A DNA stretch of 64,000 nucleotides from Staphylococcus debuckii (GCF_003718735.1 NZ_CP033460.1:2294001-2358000); one strand, 5' to 3'; positions 26,497 through 36,884 are shown, counted from the first letter of the stretch. A program made the numbers and translations. Notes: generated by a model from the sequence alone, not told the origin.

Positions 26497-27717
26497 CTAC
26501 TCTCCAGGGGTTTCTTTTCCCGAAAAGGTTTTAGCGATTAAGAGGTGCAGTATGATTAAGATGACTGAGGTGATGCTGATTATGATCAGATACGGTATAT
26601 AGCTGTGCTCGCCCATCAGGCCTACGAGTGGAGTACTGATGCCACCTATCAGGGTTTGGACTAATCCCAGCAGACTTGAAGCGCTGCCGCTGCCGCCTGT
26701 TCTTTCGTCCATCGCTACTGAAAAGGAGATGGTCGCGATTCCTGTAACGGGTCCTACTAGCAGCAGGAAGGCGATGAATAAGAAGATAATCGGCAAATGA
26801 AGGGTCAAGACGATGGTAATGGTGATGACGCCTATGATTTGCACGAGTGTATAGCCGCGCATAATGGCAAGTGGTTCGAAGTAATCTACGAGTTTACCTG
26901 CAAGTTGTGACGAGATAATCAACCCAATTCCGATGATTGCAAACATCCAGCTGAAGGCTTGGGGTGAAAGCGTGTAGATGCGTTGGGTGATGAAGGGTGA
27001 AGCGGATATGTAACTGAATAAGATGACAAAGGTCATGCCTTGTAAGAGCATCGGCAAGACAAATTTCGGTCTTTGCAAGAGTGCTTTGAATTGCTTGATA
27101 ATGGATAGAATATCGGCAGGTTCGCGTGCTTGTTTGCTCAATGATTCTGGAATGCGCAAACTGGTTGAGAGCACCATGAAGATGCCGAAAATTGTTAAGA
27201 TGATGAATACCATGTGCCAGTTCGAGAAGATTAAGATAATTCCTCCCAATGTGGGTGCTAATACGGGTGCGACACCGTTGACGAGCATAAGGACTGCTAG
27301 GAATTTAGTTAGTTCTTTCCCGCTATACATATCGCTGGCAATTGCACGTGAAATCACGGCTGCAGCGCCTGCACATAATCCTTGTACTAATCGTAAGCTA
27401 ATCATCATCGTGATATTGATTGAAAAGATGATGCCGAGGCTTGCAAGTGTATAAACAATCATCACAATAACGAGTGGTTGTTTTCTTCCGACAGCATCCG
27501 AAATAGGTCCCATCAATAAGTTACCGAATGCCAGCCCGACCATAAATAAAGTCAGCGTCAGTTGTGCTGCGGACGTTGTTGTATGGAAATCAGTTCTGAT
27601 TTGGGGCAATCCTGGTAAGAACATATCAATTGATAGTGCGCCGATTGCGGTTAAGGCACCTAATATGATGACTAGAAAGATGGTTGGTTTCTCTCTTTCT
27701 ATATGGGTGTGGCTCAC
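26497..27717 (-). CDS. tcaB: Bcr/CflA-type MFS transporter TcaB
   Basis: A 406-residue 12-helix MFS exporter of the Bcr/CflA drug-resistance group, with GLAFGNLLMGPISDAVGRK as the motif A loop after helix 2 and a conserved SIDMFLPGLP in helix 1. It follows tcaA on the same strand and tcaR lies upstream, the arrangement of the staphylococcal teicoplanin-resistance-associated locus, so I call it tcaB. The start is a GTG at 27717 with GAGGGAG upstream. A hairpin in the 146-base gap after tcaA may reduce read-through into it. Confidence 0.87.
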   Translation of the reverse strand: MSHTHIEREKPTIFLVIILGALTAIGALSIDMFLPGLPQIRTDFHTTTSAAQLTLTLFMVGLAFGNLLMGPISDAVGRKQPLVIVMIVYTLASLGIIFSINITMMISLRLVQGLCAGAAAVISRAIASDMYSGKELTKFLAVLMLVNGVAPVLAPTLGGIILIFSNWHMVFIILTIFGIFMVLSTSLRIPESLSKQAREPADILSIIKQFKALLQRPKFVLPMLLQGMTFVILFSYISASPFITQRIYTLSPQAFSWMFAIIGIGLIISSQLAGKLVDYFEPLAIMRGYTLVQIIGVITITIVLTLHLPIIFLFIAFLLLVGPVTGIATISFSVAMDERTGGSGSASSLLGLVQTLIGGISTPLVGLMGEHSYIPYLIIISITSVILIILHLLIAKTFSGKETPGE

Positions 27718-27811
27718 AAAATCTCCCTCTTTCTCTATAGATAAACATTAGTTTAATCGTATACTTTAATACGACTGAAATAAAGTATTATTTTAAGATT
27801 GTTGAAAAGAA

Positions 27812-27858
27812 AAAGAGCAAAATAGAAATCTATGGATGGATTTCATTATTTCGCTCTT
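27812..27858 (-). terminator. Terminator of tcaA
   Basis: AGAGC-AAAATAGAAATC pairs with GATTTCATTATTTC-GCTCT; on the minus strand it is followed by TTTTTCTTTTC. It lies just downstream of the tcaA stop. Confidence 0.78.
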
Positions 27859-27863
27859 CAGTA

Positions 27864-29231
27864 TTATTCTTTATTACTGATAATTTTCAAATCTGACTCA
27901 TCATCGCTTTTAGCTGGGTGCTTTGCTGAATCTTCTAATTTATATTTAGAAGTGACCCATACACCTTGGCTATTGATATTTTGTACTTCCGCATAGACAT
28001 TAGAACCTTCTTGTGAGACATCCACAACTTGCGGACTTTGTATCAAAGACTGAATGCCCTGTCCTGTCTGAAAGTTTTGTTTCATCGTTTTATAATCTGC
28101 AGTATCCGGCTTGAAAAAATTTGAAATGCTCGCAAAGTTATTTGTGCCTGCTGCGTTATTCATAGCTAAGGAATACTTATTGAAGAATTTAGTGACTTTA
28201 TTTTTCAAACTATTTTCTTCTTTTTCTTTCTCTTTCACGTATTTATCAATTTTATCTTTTTCAAATTCTAAACGTACTGGGGTATTTGATTTCAGCTCAT
28301 TCGGATATAGTTTAATAGTACTTGATTTGAAAGTTTTACCTTTAGCTTTCCCTTCAGCAGTAACTTCTATTTCTTCAGTTACGGGATAAGGTCCATATAA
28401 TTTAGCGTGATCATAGCTGTATTGCTTGCCGTTAATTTTAACTTTTGTATCCTTTTTATCTAGTTTGTCTGCACCTTCTAAATTGATATTCAAGTTAGCT
28501 TCTGGGAAGTTTTCATGAACATCGACGGTTTCACTGTTGCTGTTTTTAAATGAGAAGGTTAAGTAACCGATGAACTTTCCGTTATCATTCTCTTTAGTAG
28601 CTGGAATTTTATAGATACCTGGGATAAAGTTGCCTAACATCGTCGGCTTATTCGGTTCTGCAATTACCTTTCTCTTCTTGTCATCTGCACGGAAAACATA
28701 AGTCGTTTTTGATTTTTTCTTGATAATCGCTTTTTTAGTTTCTGTAGCAAAACCGATATTATCAAAGAAGATATAACGACGTCCGTTCATAGTGACTCTT
28801 AATATTTTGTTTCCGTCAGGCGTTTTAATGTATCCAGCATCTTTTTGATGTTGGTCAATATCATGGACAGTAGCGTTCAACTCTTTATCAAATTTTTTCA
28901 AACCGATTTCATTCTTAATATATTTGATAAAGGTCTCCGCTTCATCGCTGCCCACTTTATTATCCCGTGTACTTAAAATATTCGAAATCCGTTGCGTGTC
29001 ATTACTTTTCACGGCGTTTACAAATATTTTAGCTTGGGCTTCGGGAGAGTTATAATTCTTCAACAAGGAAAAGAGGATAATCAATAATATCACTATAAAT
29101 ATCCCAATGCCCCACGGTACCATTTTACGGATAGTTTGATTGATATTCTCTTTAGAATTTGTTTCCGTCTTTCTTTTCTGCACATTTCTATTTTCCGAAT
29201 TATCTTGTTTTCCATCCTGAGATTGTACCAT
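27864..29231 (-). CDS. tcaA: Teicoplanin resistance-associated membrane protein TcaA
   Basis: A 455-residue protein with a single membrane helix at residues 37-57 and a long extracytoplasmic part, collinear with S. aureus TcaA (shared RKMVPW, NSPEAQ and NSETVDV blocks and the KEKEENSLKNK stretch). TcaA influences glycopeptide susceptibility and cell-wall structure. The S. aureus protein begins with a CPKCG...CTQCG zinc ribbon as I recall it; here the cytoplasmic N-terminus has no Cys at all and is Gln/Asn/Lys-rich instead. I prefer the ATG at 29231 because GAGG lies nine bases upstream; the ATG at 29237 abuts it. Confidence 0.9.
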   Translation of the reverse strand: MVQSQDGKQDNSENRNVQKRKTETNSKENINQTIRKMVPWGIGIFIVILLIILFSLLKNYNSPEAQAKIFVNAVKSNDTQRISNILSTRDNKVGSDEAETFIKYIKNEIGLKKFDKELNATVHDIDQHQKDAGYIKTPDGNKILRVTMNGRRYIFFDNIGFATETKKAIIKKKSKTTYVFRADDKKRKVIAEPNKPTMLGNFIPGIYKIPATKENDNGKFIGYLTFSFKNSNSETVDVHENFPEANLNINLEGADKLDKKDTKVKINGKQYSYDHAKLYGPYPVTEEIEVTAEGKAKGKTFKSSTIKLYPNELKSNTPVRLEFEKDKIDKYVKEKEKEENSLKNKVTKFFNKYSLAMNNAAGTNNFASISNFFKPDTADYKTMKQNFQTGQGIQSLIQSPQVVDVSQEGSNVYAEVQNINSQGVWVTSKYKLEDSAKHPAKSDDESDLKIISNKE

Positions 29232-29262
29232 TGTCATTCACCTCAATTAATCCGATTCTTAC

Positions 29263-29290
29263 GAAGAAATATTTCCTGGGAAATTTCTTC
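29263..29290 (-). promoter_or_regulatory. Inverted repeat in the tcaA leader
   Basis: GAAGAAATATTTCC at 29263 faces GGAAATTTCTTC ending at 29290, a near-perfect palindrome about 30-60 bases before the tcaA start. It could be an operator or an mRNA leader hairpin. The rest of 29291-29659 is AT-rich with no gene that I can support. Confidence 0.6.
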
Positions 29291-29659
29291 TAGGTTGTGC
29301 TTATCGTTTCTATCTCGTCTATTGATATTGCATATGTATTTAATTCATCAGTTTAAATTAATTTTTTTTACATTTAACCCGAACAAATTTTACAGGGAAT
29401 TTACTTGAAAGTAAAATTATTTCTCTATTCGCCTTCAGTTTTCGTATCATTACTATTATAAAGTACCCCTCGCTAAAATAATATACTTATTTAGACTTAG
29501 CTTCGAAATTATAACTAATGAGGAAGCGAGACCGAGATAACTGTAATTTGTAATGTTTTTGTCGTCTCTTTTTCATGTCATTTTTGGTTAACTGGACTCT
29601 ATTAAAAAGTTTGAAGTGAACTAATGCCCTATTTGCTTTGCTGCTCGCTGTTGATAAAA

Positions 29660-29692
29660 CAGGCTGAGACTTAAATTTTTGTCCCAGCCTGC
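29660..29692 (-). terminator. Terminator of tcaR
   Basis: CAGGCTGAGAC at 29660 pairs with GTCCCAGCCTG at 29681. On the minus strand the stem is followed by TTTTATC. It lies 14 bases after the tcaR stop. Confidence 0.85.
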
Positions 29693-29705
29693 TTCTTATA
29701 TATAC

Positions 29706-30167
29706 TTATAATTGATTCTCTTTCACATATTCTTTTATACGTTGATCTATGATACTTAAATTTTCAGCAGTTTCTTCAATTTGCTTTTCACTTAAATCCT
29801 GTACTAAATAAACAGCGACTTCACTGACTATCTTTTTAGAACGCTCGATATATTCGCGCCCTTTCGGGGTCAACTTCACATATTTTAAACGTTGGTCTAC
29901 ACTCGCATTTTGTTTCTCCCATTGGATGAGATCTAGTTTAATCAACTTTTTCACACGACGGCTGATTGCTGCTTTATTGACGCCTTGTTTCTCAGTGATT
30001 TCTGATAAGGTGAGTGATTTATTGTTGTCTAATAACAGCACTGCTTGAGATTGTTCCATAGATACATTGTATTCATGTCGCAAATCTTCTAGCAGTTTGG
30101 CAACCATGGAATTGATATCTTCCAAGAAATGATCCATAAAGTCGATATGTTGTTCAATATTTTGCAT
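29706..30167 (-). CDS. tcaR: MarR/SarA-type regulator TcaR
   Basis: A 153-residue winged-helix regulator matching S. aureus TcaR in length and in the recognition region, including the segments LTLSEITEKQGVNKAAISRR and the wing DQRLKYVKLT. In staphylococci TcaR represses biofilm (ica) genes and affects sarS. The ATG follows AAGGAG. It has its own terminator, so tcaA is transcribed separately from within the 475-base gap. Confidence 0.93.
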   Translation of the reverse strand: MQNIEQHIDFMDHFLEDINSMVAKLLEDLRHEYNVSMEQSQAVLLLDNNKSLTLSEITEKQGVNKAAISRRVKKLIKLDLIQWEKQNASVDQRLKYVKLTPKGREYIERSKKIVSEVAVYLVQDLSEKQIEETAENLSIIDQRIKEYVKENQL

Positions 30168-30323
30168 GAGTTTTCTCCTTCATTTAGTTAAATATTTTTC
30201 CGAAGTATCGTTTAGCTTAAACTACACTATTCTTCTTCTGTCTTTTTAAGGATACCATATTGAAAGAAACTTAAGAAAAAATAGGGTAAAATTAAGTACA
30301 TGAATTCTTGAGGACTGAGGTCA

Positions 30324-31325
30324 ATGACATTGTTTATTTCTATAATACTTAGTATTTTACTGTTATGCAGTTATATATATTTATTTTTCAACCAACGACA
30401 TGGTTTAAATATTATCTCGTTTTTTCTTAGTTTAATCACTGGTTTCTGTATAATTATTATACATTTATTAACAGATACATTTCCATATGATTTGACCATT
30501 ATAACTTTAATCGGCGGACTCTTATTACTGTATAAGCACCGTGCGATTTTCGAATGGAAAAGCGCTCGTATGTTTTTATTACGTTTGTTTGGCTTAGCAA
30601 TAGCTATTGGATTACTTGCTTGTGCCTTTTACCTGCTCAGCTGGCTGCCTGTTCCTATTTTAAATGGTATTTTATTATGGTTATGTTGGATTACTGCCAG
30701 TGCATTATTTGCGCTCGTTCATTATTTAAGTTGGTCTTCTGCTTATAGTATGATTGATTACCCTAAGCCGACCGATTTAATTATTGTCTTAGGGGCAGGA
30801 CTATACCGTGAAAAAGTAACCCAGATGCTGGCTTGGCGTTTAGATCGTACAGTCGCGCTCTATCTAGCACAAGACCACCCTACTTATATTGTAGTGAGCG
30901 GGGGCAAAGGCGAAGGTAACCAAGTATCAGAAGCTGAAGCGATGAAAACTTATTTAATAGAACAGCATGTACCCGCTTCACATATTATTATGGAAGCTGC
31001 TTCTCATAGTACTTATGAAAATTTATATAATACCAAGCAGATTTTAGCAGATCAATTATCCCTCCGCCCACGAAATGTTACTATCGTTTCAAGTCAATTT
31101 CACGTTTTGCGCGCCTTACGTTTGTCACAAGTATTAAAGTTGAAAGCAAGCGGTCTTGGAAGCCGTACACCTTATGCCTTTTTCGATACAGCCTTAATTC
31201 GTGATTACTTAGCATTAATGTATTGTTATAAATTATTACTTACCATCTATTTCGGCTTACTATTCATCTTCAGTATTCTAGAGACCAACCCTTTCTTATT
31301 GAAACTATTAGGGATAGCAAATTAA
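30324..31325 (+). CDS. YdcF (DUF218) family membrane protein
   Basis: A 333-residue protein with four to five membrane helices in residues 1-140, followed by a DUF218/YdcF domain (about 150-300) containing VLGAGL, VVSGGKG and the SSQFHVLRA block with its conserved His, and a final membrane helix near the C-terminus. The domain resembles a Rossmann-like fold seen in SanA/ElyC proteins that affect envelope integrity; no activity is proven. The ATG at 30324 follows TTGAGG nine bases upstream. It is divergent from tcaR and convergent with hrtA. Confidence 0.9.
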   Translation: MTLFISIILSILLLCSYIYLFFNQRHGLNIISFFLSLITGFCIIIIHLLTDTFPYDLTIITLIGGLLLLYKHRAIFEWKSARMFLLRLFGLAIAIGLLACAFYLLSWLPVPILNGILLWLCWITASALFALVHYLSWSSAYSMIDYPKPTDLIIVLGAGLYREKVTQMLAWRLDRTVALYLAQDHPTYIVVSGGKGEGNQVSEAEAMKTYLIEQHVPASHIIMEAASHSTYENLYNTKQILADQLSLRPRNVTIVSSQFHVLRALRLSQVLKLKASGLGSRTPYAFFDTALIRDYLALMYCYKLLLTIYFGLLFIFSILETNPFLLKLLGIAN

Positions 31326-31367
31326 AAAGTCGACGAAAATTTTGAAAGTTTTCGTCGACTTTTATTT
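31324..31367. terminator. Bidirectional terminator between the YdcF gene and hrtA
   Basis: AAAAAGTCGACGAAAA pairs with TTTTCGTCGACTTTT, with A and T runs on both sides. Confidence 0.93.
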
Positions 31368-31386
31368 GTGTTCAAATGTTTATTGT

Positions 31387-32076
31387 TTATACTATTTCAC
31401 TTGCATCTTCTTTATTTAATATTTTTCCATCAAACAAATCGATCACGCGGTCTGCATATTTAAATAATCTGCGGTCATGCGTAATGAGAATGCCTACCAT
31501 GTTTTCTTTAGTAATACGCTCACGAATCATTTGCGTCACTTCTGTAGCGCGGTGAGCATCTAAACTGGCTGTAGGTTCGTCTGCCAAGATAATTTTCGGA
31601 TTATTCATAAAGGCACGCATAATCGCCACGCGTTGTTTTTCTCCTCCAGATAACATATGCGGATATGCTTTCAAACGGTGTGTCAACCCGATTTGGTCGA
31701 GCAAACGGCGTGCACGCTGATCTGCATCTGCTTTGCTCATTCCCGCTTCTTGCCCTACAATTGTCAATTGTTCTAGCACTGATAAGTAAGGGACTAAATG
31801 CGAAGCTTGGAAGATGAATCCAATTTCAGTCAACCGCATTTCTGCTTTGGATTTTGCTTTATTGAACAAGGGTTGCTGATTATATAATATCTCGCCAGAA
31901 TCTTGATCTTGCAAGCCACCTAATATTGTTAATAATGTTGATTTACCAGAACCAGAGGCGCCACTTAAAATAACGAATTCGCCAGGCTGTACTTCGAAAT
32001 CCACACCTTTGAGAACATCTGTCTTCGCTTCTCCAGTACCGAATGATTTTGTAATATTTTTAACTTCTAAAGTCAT
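31387..32076 (-). CDS. hrtA: Haem exporter ATP-binding subunit HrtA
   Basis: A 229-residue ATPase with Walker [10 protein letters not shown] near residue 38, signature LSGGEKQR and Walker [13 protein letters not shown]. With HrtB it forms the MacB-type transporter that removes toxic haem from the membrane. The start codon shares a base with the hrtB stop (TAATG), so translation is coupled. The order hrtB-hrtA with divergent hssRS and the HssR boxes at 33182 make the assignment firm. Confidence 0.95.
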   Translation of the reverse strand: MTLEVKNITKSFGTGEAKTDVLKGVDFEVQPGEFVILSGASGSGKSTLLTILGGLQDQDSGEILYNQQPLFNKAKSKAEMRLTEIGFIFQASHLVPYLSVLEQLTIVGQEAGMSKADADQRARRLLDQIGLTHRLKAYPHMLSGGEKQRVAIMRAFMNNPKIILADEPTASLDAHRATEVTQMIRERITKENMVGILITHDRRLFKYADRVIDLFDGKILNKEDASEIV

Positions 32077-33134
32077 TAAGCTTCCCCTCCTATTGCTTGT
32101 ATTGGATTCACTTTGACTAATTTAATGAATGACAGTGACGCGCCGATAATCGCTACAAGTATAAATACTCCGATAACCAGCAGCATATTGGTAATAGTGA
32201 TATGGAACGGCATCGTAACAGGCATAAACATCGATAAGACGCTAATAATAAGAACTGAAATAACTACACTTATCATCGTTACTAATAAAATTTGGAACAC
32301 AAGCGACCATAAGAGATGTCTTGTACGAATACCAATCGCTTTCAAAATACCAATTTCTGATATTTTTTGAATTGTCATGACATAGAAGAATGCACTTAAT
32401 ACAATAGCAGTGATGAAGAATAAGCTGATGATCATCATATTTAACGGCGCTTGTTCCGCATTATAACTTGGTATATTATCTGTTAACGTTTTTTCGCTTA
32501 CCACTTTCACACCAGAGATGTCATCTAATTTATGCTGTTCTGCTTTTGTCATGTTTTTTACAGGATAAAAAGATGCAGCTTTCGGCATGAGTTGATCAAA
32601 TTCATGATTGGTCGTCATCACGGCTGAACTATGTGAATACATCGTATCGTTCATAATCCCTACAATCTTATAAGCTTCGCCATGCCCTTTCATTTTAACT
32701 TTGTCGCCAATTTTCAATCCTTCTCCAGTCAGTTTTTTATTGACCGCAATTTCATTGTTTGATTGAGGATAATGCCCTTTCGTTAAGGCTGGTTTGAAAT
32801 CTTTGACAGGGTTAATCAATAAAATGTCCAAATCATTCGTTTGATCTGAAACCATTGTTTGTTGTCCTAATTTAAAAGGTTTCTCATTAATAATATTTTC
32901 GATATCGTTTTGCTTGTCAGGTTTAATTATCGATTTCTCAATCACAGGTTGCTTGATATCTTGCACTACAAATTTATCTGCTTGCATATTATTTAGCATG
33001 GAAATATTTTCGCGTCCAAGCCCTTGAGCAAGTCCGCTGATGAACAGTACCATGCTTGAAAGTAGCAAGATAATCAACATGATTAAGATGAATTTGAATT
33101 TATAGAATGTCATTTCTTTCCATGCTAATTTCAT
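32076..33134 (-). CDS. hrtB: Haem exporter permease HrtB
   Basis: A 352-residue permease with the FtsX/MacB layout: one N-terminal helix (about 14-36), an extracytoplasmic domain of about 190 residues, and three C-terminal helices (around 230, 280 and 320). It moves haem out of the membrane, powered by HrtA. The ATG follows AAGGAG nine bases upstream. It is the first gene of the operon and is controlled by HssR at the direct repeat 50 bases upstream. Confidence 0.95.
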   Translation of the reverse strand: MKLAWKEMTFYKFKFILIMLIILLLSSMVLFISGLAQGLGRENISMLNNMQADKFVVQDIKQPVIEKSIIKPDKQNDIENIINEKPFKLGQQTMVSDQTNDLDILLINPVKDFKPALTKGHYPQSNNEIAVNKKLTGEGLKIGDKVKMKGHGEAYKIVGIMNDTMYSHSSAVMTTNHEFDQLMPKAASFYPVKNMTKAEQHKLDDISGVKVVSEKTLTDNIPSYNAEQAPLNMMIISLFFITAIVLSAFFYVMTIQKISEIGILKAIGIRTRHLLWSLVFQILLVTMISVVISVLIISVLSMFMPVTMPFHITITNMLLVIGVFILVAIIGASLSFIKLVKVNPIQAIGGEA

Positions 33135-33181
33135 TGTTCATTTCTCCTTCTTTTTTTATGATACTTTTATTCTAGAAGGAC

Positions 33182-33201
33182 TATATGAACTGAATATGAA
33201 C
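33182..33201 (-). promoter_or_regulatory. HssR direct-repeat binding site of hrtBA
   Basis: On the minus strand GTTCATATT-CA-GTTCATATA is a direct repeat with an 11-base period, the known staphylococcal HssR site. A likely -10 element TAGAAT (plus-strand 33169-33174) lies just downstream. Confidence 0.92.
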
Positions 33202-33238
33202 TTTAAGGAAAAAAGAAAATCCGTATGAGAGATAGCGG

Positions 33239-33268
33239 TTGAGGGTGTATGAATGAAATAGGTATAAT
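33239..33268 (+). promoter_or_regulatory. Promoter of hssRS
   Basis: TTGAGG at 33239-33244 and TATAAT at 33263-33268, separated by 18 bases, 31 bases before the hssR start codon. Confidence 0.7.
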
Positions 33269-33299
33269 AACTTTAAATCATATTGTAGGAGAGGATAGA

Positions 33300-33974
33300 A
33301 TGACAACGTGCTTAATTGTAGATGATGATTACCAAATTCTGCATTATGTTTCTTCCTATTTAGAAAAAGAAGGATTTAAAACAGCGACACAACCAAGTGC
33401 TGAAGGTGCTCTGACTTATTTAGAACAACATCATATAGATATTGCGATTGTGGATATTATGATGAATGGTATGGATGGCTTTGAACTATGTCAGAAGCTA
33501 AAGGAAAACTATGAATTACCTGTCATTATGCTGACCGCACGTGATGCGTTAAGTGATAAAGAAGAAGCTTACTTAACAGGCACAGATGACTATGTAACGA
33601 AACCGTTCGAAGTGCAAGAGCTTATTTTTCGCATCAAAGCTGTATTGCGTCGTTATCAAATTAATGCAGAAAATGAACTGGAAATCGGCAATTTAACATT
33701 AAATCAATCTTATTTAGAAATCGCTACAGAAAATAAAACGATGACCTTACCTAATAAAGAGTTTCACCTGTTATTTTTATTAGCCAGCAATCCTAAACAA
33801 GTATTTAGTCGTGAAGAATGTATTGAACGCGTATGGGGATTTGATTATGACGGCGATGACCGAACTGTGGATGTACATATCAGACGTTTGCGTAATCGTC
33901 TGGCTAAAATCGGAAGTAATGTCAGCATTGAAACGGTACGCGGTTTAGGTTATAAGGTGGAAGCTCATGTTTAA
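33300..33974 (+). CDS. hssR: Haem response regulator HssR
   Basis: A 224-residue OmpR-type regulator: receiver domain with phospho-acceptor Asp52 (in VDIMMNGMDG) and a winged helix at about 128-222 ending RTVDVHIRRLR and GLGYKVE. It activates hrtBA when HssS senses haem stress. The start at 33300 has AGGAGAGG upstream and gives the exact S. aureus length; the longer reading from 33249 has no ribosome site. The end overlaps hssS by eight bases. Confidence 0.95.
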   Translation: MTTCLIVDDDYQILHYVSSYLEKEGFKTATQPSAEGALTYLEQHHIDIAIVDIMMNGMDGFELCQKLKENYELPVIMLTARDALSDKEEAYLTGTDDYVTKPFEVQELIFRIKAVLRRYQINAENELEIGNLTLNQSYLEIATENKTMTLPNKEFHLLFLLASNPKQVFSREECIERVWGFDYDGDDRTVDVHIRRLRNRLAKIGSNVSIETVRGLGYKVEAHV

Positions 33975-35346
33975 AACACTCTATTCCAGAATTGCGATTT
34001 ATACTGTCGTCATTATGTTGTTTAGTGCGGTCGCAAGTTTTATTCTGTCCAACATTTATTACCATGTGCAACTGAAACCTTCTAATGACCATAAAATTAT
34101 GACCACACTGAAAGAAGCCAAGCATTATCAAGAAGAAACGCATACTAAGGATATGCCGGCTTATTTCCAACACATCAGTGAGCTGAATTTTCAAGTTTTG
34201 ACCATCAATCAAGCAGGTCAAAGACAGTTTTACGGTGACCATTTTCGTCGCGATAATCTCTCTGAAAAAGCAATTCATCAAGTAATGCATGAAAAAGATT
34301 ATCACGGTATACGTAATCATCCTTATCAACTATTTGTTACCGGCTTTTTCGATAACGAAACGGCCAATACAGTCGGTACCGCTTTTCATACGCCTGAAGG
34401 CAAAGTAGCTGTCTTTATTCGCCCAGATATTGGAAAATCATTCAGTGAATTCCGCGTCTTTTTAGCAATTCTATTAGTGTTATTGTTGCTCATTTCAATG
34501 CTCTTAATCATCAGTTCGACTTATGCTCTGATTAAGCCGATTTCGCAATTAAAACGTGCAACGAACCGATTAATGGAGGGCGATTTCAACACGCCGATTG
34601 TGACTACTCGAAAAGATGAACTCGGAACCTTGCAATATCGCTTTGATCAAATGCGTTTATCCTTAAAACAATTAGATGATATGCGTCAGCACTTTGTGCA
34701 AAATGTTTCGCATGAAATTAAAACGCCTCTGACACATATTCATCAATTATTAGATCGATTGAGTATGACTGACAGCGAGCAGGAACGTGAATATTATATT
34801 GCAGAAATCTATGCAGCAACGAATCGTTTGAGCAATCTCACACGCGCTTTATTATTGTTGGCAGAATTAGATAATCATGAGCACCTTGAATTTAAAGACA
34901 AGATTGAACTTGCTGAACTTATCCGTTTAATTATCCGCCATGAACAATATTCCATTGATGCTAAAGATCTGATTGTCTTGACTGATATTGAAGATATGGC
35001 TATCCAAGGTAATTATCGGTTAATTTACCAAGCCTTCCAAAATGTAATTTCTAATGCGATTAAATATTCAGAACAAGATGGCAGTATTGATATTGAAATT
35101 GCACCTTCGGAAAAAGATAGAAATCAAATCGTCTGTCGTGTGACTGATGATGGGCCAGGTATGACTGAAGAAACCCAAGCACACTTATTCGAACGTTTCT
35201 ATAAAGGAACGCACTCGGCTACCAGCAATGGACTTGGTTTGGCTATTGCTCAAATGATAGTTCAACTCCATGGAGGGACTATTGAAGTTGAGAGTACACC
35301 TGGAGAAGGCAGCACCTTTATCATTACACTGACTAAAAATATTTAA
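33967..35346 (+). CDS. hssS: Haem sensor histidine kinase HssS
   Basis: A 459-residue membrane kinase. Helix 1 at about 9-30 and helix 2 at about 163-186 frame an extracellular sensor of about 130 residues, followed by HAMP, the H-box NVSHEIKTPLTH with phospho-His249 (the position known in S. aureus HssS), and the ATPase boxes NVISNAIKYS, DDGPGM and GLGLAIA. The ATG lies within the last codons of hssR. It phosphorylates HssR in response to haem. Confidence 0.95.
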   Translation: MFKTLYSRIAIYTVVIMLFSAVASFILSNIYYHVQLKPSNDHKIMTTLKEAKHYQEETHTKDMPAYFQHISELNFQVLTINQAGQRQFYGDHFRRDNLSEKAIHQVMHEKDYHGIRNHPYQLFVTGFFDNETANTVGTAFHTPEGKVAVFIRPDIGKSFSEFRVFLAILLVLLLLISMLLIISSTYALIKPISQLKRATNRLMEGDFNTPIVTTRKDELGTLQYRFDQMRLSLKQLDDMRQHFVQNVSHEIKTPLTHIHQLLDRLSMTDSEQEREYYIAEIYAATNRLSNLTRALLLLAELDNHEHLEFKDKIELAELIRLIIRHEQYSIDAKDLIVLTDIEDMAIQGNYRLIYQAFQNVISNAIKYSEQDGSIDIEIAPSEKDRNQIVCRVTDDGPGMTEETQAHLFERFYKGTHSATSNGLGLAIAQMIVQLHGGTIEVESTPGEGSTFIITLTKNI

Positions 35347-35351
35347 AAATA

Positions 35352-35383
35352 AGTGGCTGGAACATTGATTTGTCCCAGCCACT
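35352..35383. terminator. Bidirectional terminator between hssS and mqo
   Basis: AGTGGCTGG pairs with CCAGCCACT. It lies between convergent stops and belongs to the window's CCCAGC terminator set. Confidence 0.85.
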
Positions 35384-35405
35384 TCTGCTTTTATACTTTA
35401 TGAAA

Positions 35406-36884
35406 TTATTGTAAGTTTAAATATTTATCTTCTTCGGCTTTTACTTCTTTATATAGTTCAGCATTTTTAGCTAAAGATTGTCCGAAAGATGGAATCATTT
35501 CTTTGATTTTATTTTCCCATTGAGGAAATTCATCTTTAAAGCAACGTTGTAAGATGTCCAGCATTACGTCGACTGCAGTAGAGGCACCTGGAGAAGCACC
35601 TAATAACGCAGATAACGTGCCGTCTTCATTCACGATAACTTCAGTACCGAATTGCAACGTACCTTTACCTTTGTCTGTATCTTTGATGACTTGCACACGT
35701 TGTCCAGCCACTACAGGACTCCAGTCTTCTTTCTTCGCAGTTGGAATAAATTCTCTTAATTCTTCAATGCGTTCTTCATCAGACAACATTAATTGTGAAA
35801 TCAAGTATTGTGTTAAAGGCATTTCTTTCACACCTGCTGAAAGCATTGTTAACAAGTTGTTTGGTTTTACAGATTTGATTAAATCCATGTTAGTACCTGT
35901 TTTCAAGAACTTCGGTGAGAAGCCAGCAAATGGCCCAAACAATAAAGATTTTTTACCGTCAATGTAACGTGTATCTAAGTGCGGCACAGACATTGGAGGT
36001 GCGCCTACTTTAGCTTTACCGTATACTTTCGCATCATGTTGTTCCACAATTTCAGGATCTTGGCATACTAAGAAGATACCGCTGACCGGGAAACCGCCGA
36101 TGTGTTTAGATTCTTTAATGTTTGTTTTTTGGAGAAGCGGTAAGCTTGCGCCGCCTGCCCCGATAAATACAAAGTCAGATTCATAAATTGTGACATCGTC
36201 AGTAAGTAAATCTTTGACTTTCACTTTCCAAGTGCCGTCTTTTTGCTGCTTGATATTCAACACTTGATGTTCATATTCAACTTGTACACCATTTTCTTCT
36301 AAGAAATTGAATAATTTACGTGTCAACGCTCCGAAGTTGACATCTGTACCTGATTCATCACGGCTTACAGCTACTGGCACAGGACTCGTACGATTTTCCA
36401 TCATCAATGGCAGCCACTCAGCAATTTTATCTTTATCTTCAGTCATTGTCATTTCTTTAAAAAGTGCATTCTCAGTCAGTGCTTTGACGCGACGTCTCAA
36501 GAAGTCGACATTACGTACGCCGATGACAAAACTCATATGCGGTACGCTGTGAATAAATTCTTCTGGCTGTGTTAAATTTCCGTGTTTCACTAAATAAGTC
36601 CAAAATTGTTTGGAAACTTGGAATTGTTCATTGATTTTTAATGCTTTTGAGATATCTAGAGAGCCATCAGGCATTTCTTTAGTATAGTTCATCTCACATA
36701 ATGCAGAATGCCCTGTCCCTGCATTATTCCAAGCATTTGAACTTTCTTCTGCTGGTTCTTTCAATTTTTCAAAAACTTTAATTTCTTTTTCCGGTGCAAC
36801 TTTCTTTAGTAAAGTACCTAATGTCGCACTCATGATTCCGCCACCGATTAAGATGACATCTGTTTTGCTATGTTGTGCACTCAT
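35406..36884 (-). CDS. mqo: Malate:quinone oxidoreductase
   Basis: A 492-residue FAD enzyme that oxidises malate to oxaloacetate and passes electrons to the quinone pool at the inner face of the membrane. The N-terminal [12 protein letters not shown] is the dinucleotide-binding motif, and the [11 protein letters not shown] block near residue 55 is characteristic of Mqo. The ATG follows GGGGGC. Staphylococci often carry two mqo genes; only this one is in the window. A cre-like palindrome at 36954 suggests carbon catabolite control. Confidence 0.95.
   Translation of the reverse strand: MSAQHSKTDVILIGGGIMSATLGTLLKKVAPEKEIKVFEKLKEPAEESSNAWNNAGTGHSALCEMNYTKEMPDGSLDISKALKINEQFQVSKQFWTYLVKHGNLTQPEEFIHSVPHMSFVIGVRNVDFLRRRVKALTENALFKEMTMTEDKDKIAEWLPLMMENRTSPVPVAVSRDESGTDVNFGALTRKLFNFLEENGVQVEYEHQVLNIKQQKDGTWKVKVKDLLTDDVTIYESDFVFIGAGGASLPLLQKTNIKESKHIGGFPVSGIFLVCQDPEIVEQHDAKVYGKAKVGAPPMSVPHLDTRYIDGKKSLLFGPFAGFSPKFLKTGTNMDLIKSVKPNNLLTMLSAGVKEMPLTQYLISQLMLSDEERIEELREFIPTAKKEDWSPVVAGQRVQVIKDTDKGKGTLQFGTEVIVNEDGTLSALLGASPGASTAVDVMLDILQRCFKDEFPQWENKIKEMIPSFGQSLAKNAELYKEVKAEEDKYLNLQ

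Noticed and set aside
29524..29575. Orphan terminator with GAGAC and GTCTC
   Set aside because: The stem is only five bases with a very long loop, and no plus-strand gene precedes it.
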